Assembly: GCF_025147325.1 (NCBI RefSeq)
Contig: NZ_CP102262.1
Span: 2,728,001 to 2,792,000 of the forward strand
Origin: Bacteroides stercoris ATCC 43183
Lineage (GTDB): Bacteria > Bacteroidota > Bacteroidia > Bacteroidales > Bacteroidaceae
Direction: 5' to 3'
Length of the DNA: 64,000 nt
Of the stretch, positions 7,830-16,434 are shown in pieces. Below the pieces are notes generated by a model that ran no database searches, was not told where the DNA came from, and saw only the letters and a program-made list of their open reading frames with translations. Position numbers and translations under genes: made by a program. The stretch's first letter is position 1. Each line of letters begins with the position of its first letter.

Positions 7830-8903
7830 ATGAAAAGATATTTATTTCTGATAACGCTGTTGACAGCATTGACGGGTAGGATAATAGCCCAGTCGGTGAC
7901 AGTGGATGCTACAATTGATTCCTTGCAAATCCTTATCGGGGAGCAGGCCAAGATTAAGCTTCAGGTTTCATTGGACACTGATAAGCGCGCTATTCTTCCT
8001 GCCTATACTGATACTTTGGTGCGTGGAGTGGAAATTGTTGATATAGCCAAGCCCGATACACAGATGCTGAATGACGGCAGGCGCTCGTTGATAACTCAGG
8101 AGTACACCGTAACTTCCTTTGACTCGGCATTATATTATTTGCCCCCGATGGAGGTGCTTGTTGATAATAAGGCATATCGCTCCAAAGCTTTGGCATTGAA
8201 AGTGTATTCCATGCCGGTAGATACGTTGCATCCCGATCAGTTTTTTGGTCCTAAACCCGTAATGAAAGCACCTTTTGCATGGGAAGACTGGTATACGTCT
8301 ATCGCTTGTGCTGTATTGTTTGTGCCGTTCCTGTTGCTGTTTATCTATCTTGTGAAACGTATTCGCGATAACAAACCGATAATTCGTAAGGTGAAGGTAG
8401 AACCGAAACTGCCGCCGCATCAGTTGGCTATGCAGGAAATAGAACGCATCAAAGGTGAGAAAGTATGGCAGAAAGGACAATCGAAGGAGTATTATACAGA
8501 ATTAACAGATGCTATTCGTACTTATATAAAAGACCGTTTCGGTTTCAATGCATTGGAAATGACTTCCTCTGAAATCATTGATAAACTATTGGAAATGAAT
8601 GATAAAAATGCAATATCGGATTTGCGTATCCTGTTCCAAACCGCGGATTTAGTGAAGTTTGCCAAACATAATCCACTGATGAATGAGAATGATGCAAATT
8701 TGATTAATGCGATTGACTTTATCAATGAAACAAAGGAAAAAGAAGATGAAAATGCCAAGCCGCAGCCTACTGAAATTACTATCATTGAAAAACGTTCCTT
8801 GCGTACCAAGATACTGCTTGGTGCAGGTATCGTTGCTTTAACGGCAGCACTTGCCGGTTCACTGATATATATAGGTTTGGAGCTGTATAACTATTTTGCC
8901 TGA
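7830..8903 (+). CDS. Bat-operon membrane protein with BatD-like N-terminal region
   Basis: A 357-residue protein with a signal peptide (MKRYLFLITLLTALTGRIIAQ), a predicted periplasmic region of about 130 residues, a transmembrane segment (SIACAVLFVPFLLLFIYLV), a cytoplasmic region with an AMQEIERIKGEKVWQKGQ helix and a TDAIRTYIKDRFGFNALEMT motif, and a final membrane helix near the C-terminus. The ATG at 7830 was chosen over an in-frame upstream ATG at 7806 because it directly precedes the signal peptide and follows CGGAG; the longer form would overlap DUF58. The YIKDRF-type segment resembles the end of BatD (YISDKLSIPVS). The function is unknown beyond membership of the aerotolerance operon. 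Confidence 0.85.
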   Translation: MKRYLFLITLLTALTGRIIAQSVTVDATIDSLQILIGEQAKIKLQVSLDTDKRAILPAYTDTLVRGVEIVDIAKPDTQMLNDGRRSLITQEYTVTSFDSALYYLPPMEVLVDNKAYRSKALALKVYSMPVDTLHPDQFFGPKPVMKAPFAWEDWYTSIACAVLFVPFLLLFIYLVKRIRDNKPIIRKVKVEPKLPPHQLAMQEIERIKGEKVWQKGQSKEYYTELTDAIRTYIKDRFGFNALEMTSSEIIDKLLEMNDKNAISDLRILFQTADLVKFAKHNPLMNENDANLINAIDFINETKEKEDENAKPQPTEITIIEKRSLRTKILLGAGIVALTAALAGSLIYIGLELYNYFA

Positions 8904-8963
8904 AAGTAAAAGCAGGGAGATACGCTTCAATCATAAATCATAATTTGTAAAATTGTAAATATC

Positions 8964-9947
8964 ATGGTTTTTGCCAATATTGAATATTTATTTTTGCTGC
9001 TGTTGCTTATACCTTATATAGTATGGTATATCATGAGGCGGAAGAATAGTGAAGCCACGCTTCAAATTTCAGACGCTCGTGTATATGCGCATGCTCCTAA
9101 GAGCTATAAGAATTACTTGCTGCATGCACCATTTGCATTGAGGATAATAGCTTTAGCTTTGATTATTATCGTTTTAGCCAGGCCGCAAACTACTGATAGC
9201 TGGCAGAATAGTGAAATAGAGGGTATTGATATAATGCTTGCCATAGACGTTTCCACCAGTATGTTGGCTGAAGATTTGAAGCCGAATCGCCTGGAAGCGG
9301 CCAAGGATGTGGCGGCAGAGTTTATCAATGGTCGTCCGAATGACAATGTCGGCATCACGCTATTCGCCGGAGAAAGTTTTACGCAATGTCCGTTGACGGT
9401 AGATCACGCCGTGCTTTTGAATTTGATAAAGGACGTAAAATGTGGTCTTATTGAGGATGGCACGGCAGTGGGTATGGGTATTGCCAATGCGGTTACCCGG
9501 CTGAAAGACAGCAAAGCCAAATCGAAAGTGATTATTCTTTTAACAGACGGCACGAATAATAGAGGAGATATTTCTCCGTTGACGGCTGCCGAGATAGCTA
9601 AAAGTTTCGGTATCCGTGTTTATACTATCGGTGTAGGTACTAACGGTATGGCTCCATATCCTTATCCGGTAGGTGGAACTGTGCAGTATGTCAATATGCC
9701 GGTTGAGATTGACGAAAAGACCCTGACACAAATTGCCGGAACAACGGATGGTAATTATTTTCGCGCTACGAGCAATTCGAAGTTGAAAGAGGTATACGAG
9801 GAAATAGATAAGCTGGAGAAAACGAAACTGAACGTAAAAGAATACAGCAAGCGCCAGGAAGAGTATCGCTGGTTTGCTCTGGCAGCTTTCTTATGTGTGC
9901 TGTTGGAAGTTCTGTTACGTAATTCAATATTGAAGAAGATACCGTAG
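8964..9947 (+). CDS. batA: BatA, VWA-domain membrane protein
   Basis: BatA is a membrane-anchored von Willebrand factor A protein of the Bacteroides aerotolerance operon. The 327-residue product has two N-terminal hydrophobic segments (about 5-20 and 55-75, ALRIIALALIIIVLARP), then a VWA domain with an intact MIDAS motif DVSTS at 95-99, the later metal residues in LLTDGTNNRGD, and a C-terminal membrane helix (WFALAAFLCVLLEVLL). The VWA domain should therefore be exposed between membrane anchors. It sits between the BatD-like gene and batB, with 60-80 bp AT-rich gaps that show no terminator. Confidence 0.92.
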   Translation: MVFANIEYLFLLLLLIPYIVWYIMRRKNSEATLQISDARVYAHAPKSYKNYLLHAPFALRIIALALIIIVLARPQTTDSWQNSEIEGIDIMLAIDVSTSMLAEDLKPNRLEAAKDVAAEFINGRPNDNVGITLFAGESFTQCPLTVDHAVLLNLIKDVKCGLIEDGTAVGMGIANAVTRLKDSKAKSKVIILLTDGTNNRGDISPLTAAEIAKSFGIRVYTIGVGTNGMAPYPYPVGGTVQYVNMPVEIDEKTLTQIAGTTDGNYFRATSNSKLKEVYEEIDKLEKTKLNVKEYSKRQEEYRWFALAAFLCVLLEVLLRNSILKKIP

Positions 9948-10027
9948 TATACGCATCCTTTTTCTCAGGATATTGTATCTTGTACAAGTTTAGTAAATAG
10001 TAAATCGTAAAAATAATAAATAAAGAA

Positions 10028-11056
10028 ATGTTTCGATTTGAAGAACCTGCATATTTGTACTTGTTGCTGTTGTTGCCCTTGTTAGCAGCCTTCTACTTGT
10101 ATTCCAATTATCGGCGACGGAAGAATATCCGCAAATTCGGTGATCCGGAACTGATGGCACAATTGATGCCGGACGTATCCAAGTATCGTCCGGATGTGAA
10201 GTTTTGGATGGTATTTGTTGCTATCGGTCTGTTTTCTGTATTGTTGGCGCGTCCGCAGTTTGGTTCTAAACTGGAAACAGTGAAGCGTCAGGGAGTTGAA
10301 GTGATGATTGCATTGGATATTTCCAATTCGATGCTGGCACAAGACGTACAGCCCAGTCGTTTGCAGAAGGCAAAGAGACTTGTTGCGCAGTTGGTGGATA
10401 AAATGGAGAATGATAAAGTAGGTATGATTGTTTTTGCGGGTGATGCATTTACACAGCTTCCTATTACAAGCGATTATATATCAGCCAAGATGTTTTTGGA
10501 GTCTATAGATCCTTCATTGATTTCCAAACAAGGTACAGCAATTGGGGCAGCCATTAATTTGGCCTCCCGTAGTTTTACTCCGCAAGAGGGGGTAGGGCGT
10601 GCAGTGATTGTCATTACCGATGGTGAAAATCATGAAGGTGATGCAGTGGAAGCTGCTAAAGATGCCGCAGAAAAAGGTATTCAAGTGAATGTTCTTGGTG
10701 TAGGTATGCCTGAGGGAGCTCCCATCCCGGCAGAAGGGACAAATGATTATCGTCGCGACCGTGACGGGAACGTGATTGTAACCCGTTTGAACGAACAGAT
10801 GTGTCAGGAGATAGCTAAGGCGGGCAATGGTATCTATGTGCGTGTAGATAATACAAATGGTGCTCAAAAGGCGATTAGCCGGGAAATTAATAAAATGGCG
10901 AAAGCTGATGTGGAAACACAGGTATACACAGAGTTTAATGAGCAGTTCCAGGCTGTGGCATGGATTATTCTGTTGCTTTTATTGGCAGAAATGCTGGTAT
11001 TGGAACGCAAGAATCCTCTGTTCCGTAATATTCATTTGTTTTCCAATAAGAAATGA
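10028..11056 (+). CDS. batB: BatB, VWA-domain membrane protein
   Basis: A paralogue of BatA, 342 residues. Two N-terminal hydrophobic segments (LYLLLLLPLLAAFYLY, then WMVFVAIGLFSVLLARP) precede a VWA domain with MIDAS motif DISNS at 97-101, the TxIGAAINLASRSF region and VITDGENHEGD. A last membrane helix (AWIILLLLLAEMLVLE) closes the protein. BatA and BatB probably act together in the inner membrane; a complex is inferred from work on homologous operons. Its stop overlaps the batC start (ATGATG at 11053), so translation is likely coupled. Confidence 0.92.
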   Translation: MFRFEEPAYLYLLLLLPLLAAFYLYSNYRRRKNIRKFGDPELMAQLMPDVSKYRPDVKFWMVFVAIGLFSVLLARPQFGSKLETVKRQGVEVMIALDISNSMLAQDVQPSRLQKAKRLVAQLVDKMENDKVGMIVFAGDAFTQLPITSDYISAKMFLESIDPSLISKQGTAIGAAINLASRSFTPQEGVGRAVIVITDGENHEGDAVEAAKDAAEKGIQVNVLGVGMPEGAPIPAEGTNDYRRDRDGNVIVTRLNEQMCQEIAKAGNGIYVRVDNTNGAQKAISREINKMAKADVETQVYTEFNEQFQAVAWIILLLLLAEMLVLERKNPLFRNIHLFSNKK

Positions 11057-11757
11057 TGCGTATGTTACAGAAAAAATATATAAGCTTTTTTTTATTGCTG
11101 CTAATGGCAGCTACAGCTTCGGCTCAGAAAGCCGAACGTGATTTTATCCGTAAAGGGAACCGTTTTTTTAAAGATAGCGTGTATGTGGATGCGGAGGTAA
11201 ATTATCGTAAAGCTTTGGAGACGAATCCTCAGTCTACAGTCTCAATGTTTAATTTGGGGAATACATTGGCTCAGCAGAATAAACTGCAAGAGGCTATGGA
11301 ACAATATGTTGCCGCTACAAAAATAGAAAAGGACAAGAATGATTTAGCGCAAATCTATCATAATATGGGGGTGATTTTTCAATCACAGAAAGATTATGGC
11401 AAAGCGGTAGAAGCATATAAGCAGTCATTACGTAATAACCCGAAAGATGATGAAACACGTTATAATTTGGCTTTGGCACAAAAGATGCTGAAAGACCAGC
11501 AGCAGAATCAGCAAAACCAGGACCAGAATAAACAGCAGCAACAGGACCAGCAGGAGGATAAAAAGGACCAAAATAAAGATCAACAGCAGAATAAAGACCA
11601 ACAACAACCGCCGCAACCACAGAAAAAGGACAGTGAGATGTCTAAAGAGAATGCTGAGCAGCTTTTAAATTCTGTGATGCAAGATGAAAAAGATGTGCAG
11701 GATAAAGTAAAGAAACAGCAGGTTATTCAAGGTGGTCGTTTGGAAAAAGATTGGTAA
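11053..11757 (+). CDS. batC: BatC, TPR protein with Gln/Lys/Asp-rich tail
   Basis: A 234-residue exported protein. A signal peptide (ISFFLLLLMAATASAQ) is followed by three TPR-like helical repeats at about 30-145 (for example VEAYKQSLRNNPKDDETRYN). Residues about 150-200 are a low-complexity stretch of Gln, Asn, Lys and Asp. A short conserved-looking end (ENAEQLLNSVMQDEKDVQDK) then finishes the protein. TPR units mediate protein contacts, probably with BatA, BatB or BatD in the periplasm. The ATG at 11053 overlaps batB; an in-frame ATG at 11062 is an equally plausible start. The tail is coded by a CAG/CAA/AAA/GAC-rich run that is prone to length change. Confidence 0.9.
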   Translation: MMRMLQKKYISFFLLLLMAATASAQKAERDFIRKGNRFFKDSVYVDAEVNYRKALETNPQSTVSMFNLGNTLAQQNKLQEAMEQYVAATKIEKDKNDLAQIYHNMGVIFQSQKDYGKAVEAYKQSLRNNPKDDETRYNLALAQKMLKDQQQNQQNQDQNKQQQQDQQEDKKDQNKDQQQNKDQQQPPQPQKKDSEMSKENAEQLLNSVMQDEKDVQDKVKKQQVIQGGRLEKDW

Positions 11758-11779
11758 TAAATATAACAGGAAATAATAT

Positions 11780-13621
11780 ATGAGAAAAATAATTGTCTTA
11801 TGGATGGTGCTGATGATAGTCAGTTTGCGTGCTTTTGCAGATAGCAAGGTTTCGTTTACTGCATCTGCACCTGATGTTGTGGCAGTAGGTGATCAATTCA
11901 GGCTGTCATATACAGTGACCACACAGAAAGTGAGAGATTTCCGGGCTCCTTCTATAAAAGGTTTTGATGTACTGATGGGTCCCAGTCGTTCACAACAAAA
12001 GAATGTGCAAGTTATCAATGGGCAGACAACCTCTACAAGTAGCATAACATTTACTTATATATTGATGGCTACGGCTGAAGGTAGTTTTACTATACCCGGG
12101 GCTACTATAATGGCAGAGGGCAATCAGATGGTTTCCAATTCTGTGCACGTAAAAGTACTTCCTGCTGATAGAACAAATGGAGGGGCTTCCGGAAATAGTG
12201 GAAGACAAAGTGGCTCTGCAAGTCGTGCTTCATCAGGAACGTCAGTATCGAATAACGATTTGTTTATTACAGCTACTGCCAATAAGACGAACCTGTATGA
12301 GCAAGAGGCTCTCTTGTTAACATATAAGATATATACTTTAGTAGACTTGAGAGGTTTTGACAACGTGAAACTTCCTGATTTTAAAGGGTTTCATTCTCAG
12401 GAAGTCGAATTGCCTAATGACCGTAAATGGAGTCTTGAACACTATAAAGGAAGAAACTATCAGACGACCGTATACCGCCAATTTGTATTATTTCCGCAAC
12501 AACCGGGAAAAATAACGATTGATGCGGCACGTTTTGATGCATCTATAGCCAAGGTTACTCATGTGGACGATCCTTTCGAAGCTTTCTTCAATGGAGGTTC
12601 TAATTACGTAGAAGTGAAGAAGACATTAATGACCCCTAAATTGGTTGTTGATGTAAAAGCTTTACCGGATGGTAAGCCTTCGGGATTTTCCGGAGGAGTG
12701 GGAGAATTCAGTATTTCTTCTTCTATAAATAGTACGAATGTTAAGACAAACGATGCTGTTACTGTGAGGCTTGTTATTTCGGGTACGGGTAATCTGAAAT
12801 TAATCTCTACTCCGGAAGTTAAATTCCCAGAAGACTTTGAAGTCTATGACCCGAAGGTTGATAATAAGTTCCGTTTGACAAATTCCGGACTCTCCGGCAG
12901 TCAGGTGATTGAGTATCTTGCCATTCCTCGTAATGCGGGAACATATAAGATTCCTGCTGTAAAGTTCAGCTATTTCGATATTAAATCTCGTACATACAAG
13001 ACTTTAACGACCGAGGAATACGAACTCCATGTAGAAAAGGGAAGTGGTAATGCAGCTCAGACTATTGCCAATTTTACTAATAAAGAAGATTTGAAAGTTT
13101 TGAATGAGGACATACGTTATATCAAGCAGAATAACGTAACTCTTTCCCAAAAAGGAGATTTCTTCTTCGGTTCTTTGGCTTATTGGCTGTTTTACATAGT
13201 GCCCGGCATTGCATTTGTCCTGTTCTTCATTGTTTATCGTAAACAGATTGCAGCCAATGCCAATGTTGCTAAAATGCGTACGAAGAAAGCAAATAAGGTT
13301 GCTGTGAAACGTATGAAGTTAGCGGGGAAATTGTTGGCAGATAACAAGAAAGATGCATTTTATGATGAAGTATTGAAAGCATTGTGGGGATATATTAGCG
13401 ATAAATTGAGTATTCCGGTTTCACGTTTATCTAAAGATAATGTCGAGGGAGAGCTTCTCAATTACGGTGTTGATGATGCACTGATAAAAGATTTCCTTGA
13501 TGCATTGAACAATTGTGAGTTTGCCCGTTTTGCTCCCGGAGATGATAATCAGGCTATGGATAAAGTTTATTCAGATTCTTTGGAAGTTATCAGTAAAATG
13601 GAAAACTCTATAAAACATTAA
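11780..13621 (+). CDS. batD: BatD, aerotolerance operon protein
   Basis: A 613-residue protein of the BatD family. It has a signal peptide (IIVLWMVLMIVSLRAFAD), a large periplasmic region of repeated beta-sandwich character (VSFTASAPDVVAVGDQFRLS near the start, then a second similar unit after a Ser/Gly-rich linker at about 135-155), one transmembrane helix at about 470 (LAYWLFYIVPGIAFVLFFIVY), and a cytoplasmic tail with ALWGYISDKLSIPVSRLS. This architecture and length are typical. It starts 22 bp after batC and stops 16 bp before batE. Confidence 0.92.
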   Translation: MRKIIVLWMVLMIVSLRAFADSKVSFTASAPDVVAVGDQFRLSYTVTTQKVRDFRAPSIKGFDVLMGPSRSQQKNVQVINGQTTSTSSITFTYILMATAEGSFTIPGATIMAEGNQMVSNSVHVKVLPADRTNGGASGNSGRQSGSASRASSGTSVSNNDLFITATANKTNLYEQEALLLTYKIYTLVDLRGFDNVKLPDFKGFHSQEVELPNDRKWSLEHYKGRNYQTTVYRQFVLFPQQPGKITIDAARFDASIAKVTHVDDPFEAFFNGGSNYVEVKKTLMTPKLVVDVKALPDGKPSGFSGGVGEFSISSSINSTNVKTNDAVTVRLVISGTGNLKLISTPEVKFPEDFEVYDPKVDNKFRLTNSGLSGSQVIEYLAIPRNAGTYKIPAVKFSYFDIKSRTYKTLTTEEYELHVEKGSGNAAQTIANFTNKEDLKVLNEDIRYIKQNNVTLSQKGDFFFGSLAYWLFYIVPGIAFVLFFIVYRKQIAANANVAKMRTKKANKVAVKRMKLAGKLLADNKKDAFYDEVLKALWGYISDKLSIPVSRLSKDNVEGELLNYGVDDALIKDFLDALNNCEFARFAPGDDNQAMDKVYSDSLEVISKMENSIKH

Positions 13622-13637
13622 ATTGGGAGGATGTATA

Positions 13638-14474
13638 ATGATGAAGAAAGTAATATCCTTAGTATTTGGTCTACTGATAGGATTAGCTGTTTGGGCGCAA
13701 GAAACGGCAGATACTTCGGCTTCTGCCAAAGATTCTGTGTCTATAGGTTCGCATACGGAATTTTCTGCAACTAAATCAGCTGACAATGTTACGAAAGCAC
13801 AAGGTGACAGTGCATATATGCGTAATGATTATGCTTCTGCCATTCAAATATATGAGAGCTTATTGAAAAAAGGTGAAGCTGCTGAAGTTTATTATAATTT
13901 GGGTAATAGCTATTATAAAGCAGACGATATAGCAAAGGCAATTTTAAATTATGAACGCGCTTTGTTATTGCAACCGGGTAATGCAGATATTCGCGCTAAT
14001 TTGGAAATAGCACGTTCCAAGACGATAGATAAGGTAGTTTCTGTACCTGATATATTTTTTGTAGCTTGGATTAAGTCGTTGACAAATTGTTTAAGTGTAG
14101 ATGCTTGGGCTAAATTAGGTATTGTGTTTTTTATTCTTTTGCTTATCTCGTTTTCCCTATTCTTTTTTTCCAAACAGATTATCTGGAAAAAAAGTGGGTT
14201 TATAGCAGGAATTCTATTTTTGGTATTTACTGTATTAAGTAATATTTTTGCTTCGGAGCAGAAAAGTGAATTACTGGATAGGAATGATGCAATAGTCTTG
14301 TCTCCCAGTGTTACAGTACGGAGTACTCCCAGTGAAAGTGGTACTGGTTTATTCGTTCTGCATGAAGGGCATAAAATTGAAATTAAAGATAATTCCATGC
14401 GCGAATGGAAAGAGATTCGCTTGGAAGATGGTAAGGTAGGGTGGATTCCTGCTTCTGCAATAGAAGTGATTTAA
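13638..14474 (+). CDS. batE: BatE, TPR and SH3-like protein
   Basis: The 278-residue product starts MMKKVISLVFGLLIGLAVWAQ, a clear signal peptide. The ATG at 13638 was chosen because GGGAGG lies just upstream; a TTG at 13623 would extend it by only five residues. TPR repeats occupy about 60-130 (YNLGNSYYKADDIAKAILNY). Two membrane helices follow (LGIVFFILLLISFSLFFF and SGFIAGILFLVFTVLSNIF). A C-terminal bacterial SH3-like domain (VTVRSTPSESGTGLFVLHEG to KVGWIPASAIEVI) probably lies in the periplasm. It is the last gene of the moxR-bat operon, which ends at the hairpin at 14497-14550. Confidence 0.9.
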   Translation: MMKKVISLVFGLLIGLAVWAQETADTSASAKDSVSIGSHTEFSATKSADNVTKAQGDSAYMRNDYASAIQIYESLLKKGEAAEVYYNLGNSYYKADDIAKAILNYERALLLQPGNADIRANLEIARSKTIDKVVSVPDIFFVAWIKSLTNCLSVDAWAKLGIVFFILLLISFSLFFFSKQIIWKKSGFIAGILFLVFTVLSNIFASEQKSELLDRNDAIVLSPSVTVRSTPSESGTGLFVLHEGHKIEIKDNSMREWKEIRLEDGKVGWIPASAIEVI

Positions 14475-14496
14475 GAGTATTCATTGCTGAATATAG

Positions 14497-14552
14497 AAGC
14501 CCGTATGAAATAAAGGAAACTATTTCCTTTTACTTCATACGGGTTCTTTTTG
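14497..14552 (+). terminator. Terminator of the bat operon
   Basis: A long hairpin has arms GAAGCCCGTATGAA at 14497-14510 and TTCATACGGGTTC at 14534-14546, with an inner AAAGGAAA/TTTCCTTT stem, then a T-rich tail. Confidence 0.85.
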
Positions 14553-14671
14553 TATTTATGGGAATGTTAAACATATAATGGAAAAATACAGATAAATAGT
14601 TTGTTTTATCTTTTTTTTTCCTTAAGTTTATAGCGTGATAAAGAAATAACAAAGTATTAACCATTAAATTT

Positions 14672-14953
14672 ATGAATATGAGAACGATAACATTTAATGA
14701 ACTCCGTAAGATTAAAGACTCATTACCTAGTGGTAGTATGCATAGAATAGCCGATGAACTTGGACTTAATGTTGACACTGTAAGAAATTTCTTTGGCGGT
14801 CATAACTTTAAGGAGGGTAAAAGTGTTGGAATTCACTTAGAACCCGGTCCGGATGGCGGTTTAGTAATGATTGATGATACTACCGTTCTTGATCGGGCTT
14901 TAAAAATTTTAGATGAAATGGCAGGTGAAACTGCTGAACCTGTTCAGGCTTAA
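14672..14953 (+). CDS. Small helix-turn-helix DNA-binding protein
   Basis: A 93-residue protein whose central part, MHRIADELGLNVDTVRNFFG at about 31-50, reads as a helix-turn-helix. The remainder (GIHLEPGPDGGLVMIDDTTV, then ALKILDEMAG) is acidic and compact. Similar short proteins are common in Bacteroides and are annotated only as DNA-binding. ATG codons at 14672 and 14678 are both possible. It is bounded by the bat terminator upstream and its own terminator at 14973-15007, so it is probably a single-gene unit. Its target is unknown. Confidence 0.75.
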   Translation: MNMRTITFNELRKIKDSLPSGSMHRIADELGLNVDTVRNFFGGHNFKEGKSVGIHLEPGPDGGLVMIDDTTVLDRALKILDEMAGETAEPVQA

Positions 14954-14972
14954 GAAAAGAAAGTAAAGAAGG

Positions 14973-15007
14973 ATCCCAATTGTTTCTCAGCAATTGGGAT
15001 TTCTTGT
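14973..15007 (+). terminator. Terminator after the small DNA-binding protein
   Basis: A perfect 10-bp stem ATCCCAATTG (14973-14982) against CAATTGGGAT (14991-15000), loop TTTCTCAG, then a T-rich tail. Confidence 0.85.
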
Positions 15008-15038
15008 TTGTTTTGTAAATAAATATAATAGACGACTT

Positions 15039-16169
15039 ATGGAAGATAAATTAGTAACATTAGCGATTCTTACGTATGCTAAGGCACAAATACTAAAGAA
15101 TGTTCTCGAAAATGAAGGTATTGAGACTTACATTCATAATGTAAATCAAATACAGCCGGTTGTATCTTCCGGTGTGCGTGTTCGTATAAAAGAAAGCGAC
15201 TTACCGCATGCTTTGAAAATTACGGAAAGCTCGGCATGGTTGTCCGAAGAAGTAGTGGGAGAGAAGATGCCCCAAATAGAGAAAGGCAGTAATAAGGTCT
15301 TGATTCCTGTCGATTTTTCAAGTTATTCATTGAAAGCATGTGAGTTCGGTTTTAATTTTGCAAAAAACATAGATGCTGAAGTAGTTTTGCTTCATGTATA
15401 TTTTACACCTATCTATGCGACTTCATTGCCATACGGTGATGTTTTTAACTATCAGTTGAGTGATGAAGAGAATGTCCGGAATATATTGCAGAAAGTACAT
15501 TCGGATTTGAATGCTTTGTCCGATAAAGTAAAAGCTAAAGTTACATCCGGAGAGTTTCCTGATATAAAATACACTTGCGTATTGAGAGAAGGCATTCCAG
15601 AAGAAGAGATATTACGCTATTCTAAAGAAAATCGTCCGAGAATTATCATCATGGGAACGCGTGGTAAGAATCAGAAAGATATTGATTTGATTGGTAGTGT
15701 AACCGCTGAAGTTATCGAGCGTAGTCGCGTACCGGTTTTAGCCATTCCGGAGAATACACCGTTCAAAGAATTTAACGCTGTAAAACGTATTGCATTTATT
15801 ACGAATTTTGACCAGCGCGATTTGATAGCTTTTGATTCATTAATTAATAGTTTAAAGCCATTTTGCTTCTCTGTTTCTTTAATACACTTAGCTGATGTAA
15901 AAGACACTTGGAATGAGATAAAGTTGGGTGGCATTAAAGAGTATTTCCAAAAACAGTATCCGCAATTGGAAATTCATTATGATGTAGTGAAGAATGATGA
16001 TTTCCTTAATAGCTTGGATGAATATATTAAAACTAATCACATAGATATTATTACATTGACATCATATAAGCGAAATATATTTTCTCGTTTGTTTAATCCA
16101 GGAATTGCCAGAAAAATGATTTTCCATTCTGATACACCATTGCTGGTTATCTATGGGCGGCCTAATTGA
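15039..16169 (+). CDS. Universal stress protein with N-terminal DUF2007-like domain and two USP domains
   Basis: A 376-residue fusion. Residues about 1-65 (VTLAILTYAKAQILKNVLEN, then SSGVRVRIKESDLPHALKI) resemble the DUF2007 small sensory domain. Residues about 85-230 form a complete UspA domain with the nucleotide-binding pattern MGTRGKNQKDIDLIGSV followed by AEVIERSRVPVLAIPE. Residues about 245-376 are a second, more degenerate USP unit ending in FHSDTPLLVIYGRP. USPs bind ATP or AMP and raise stress survival; the partner here is unknown. The ATG at 15039 was preferred to the in-frame 14994 start, which lies within the upstream terminator. A hairpin at 16201-16250 ends it. Confidence 0.85.
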   Translation: MEDKLVTLAILTYAKAQILKNVLENEGIETYIHNVNQIQPVVSSGVRVRIKESDLPHALKITESSAWLSEEVVGEKMPQIEKGSNKVLIPVDFSSYSLKACEFGFNFAKNIDAEVVLLHVYFTPIYATSLPYGDVFNYQLSDEENVRNILQKVHSDLNALSDKVKAKVTSGEFPDIKYTCVLREGIPEEEILRYSKENRPRIIIMGTRGKNQKDIDLIGSVTAEVIERSRVPVLAIPENTPFKEFNAVKRIAFITNFDQRDLIAFDSLINSLKPFCFSVSLIHLADVKDTWNEIKLGGIKEYFQKQYPQLEIHYDVVKNDDFLNSLDEYIKTNHIDIITLTSYKRNIFSRLFNPGIARKMIFHSDTPLLVIYGRPN

Positions 16170-16200
16170 AATGATAATTTTAATCTGTCTAGGTAAGGAC

Positions 16201-16250
16201 GTGGGCTACCGCTAAATGCTGAATTAGTTTTAGTGGAGTCCACTTATTTT
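16201..16250 (+). terminator. Probable terminator of the stress-protein gene
   Basis: Imperfect hairpin: GTGGGCTACCGCTAAA (16201-16216) pairs with TTTAGTGGAGTCCAC (16229-16243) with G-T pairs and a bulge, followed by TTATTTTTT. Confidence 0.55.
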
Positions 16251-16381
16251 TTATCTTTTCATGGTTATACTATTACATGTCCCATTTCCTATGTTTGTGA
16301 TGTAATATCAATATTATGTTTAATATATAACACCATAAACTAAAATAAACCTTTATTCTTCTCTAATTTGGAAGAAAATTA

Positions 16382-16419
16382 TACCAAAGATAGCTTACAT
16401 ATTCAAGCTATCTTTGGTA
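16382..16419 (-). terminator. Convergent hairpin downstream of the TPR gene
   Basis: A perfect 15-bp stem, TACCAAAGATAGCTT (16382-16396) against AAGCTATCTTTGGTA (16405-16419). It lies 16 bp past the stop of the leftward TPR gene; on the minus strand the run after it is T-rich (TATAATTTTCTTCC). Confidence 0.7.
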
Positions 16420-16434
16420 ATAGTAGCAATTCAA

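Noticed and set aside
11470..11630. Leucine/isoleucine-rich minus-strand ORFs opposite batC
   Set aside because: They are the antisense reading of the Gln/Lys/Asp-rich tail and have no initiation signal.
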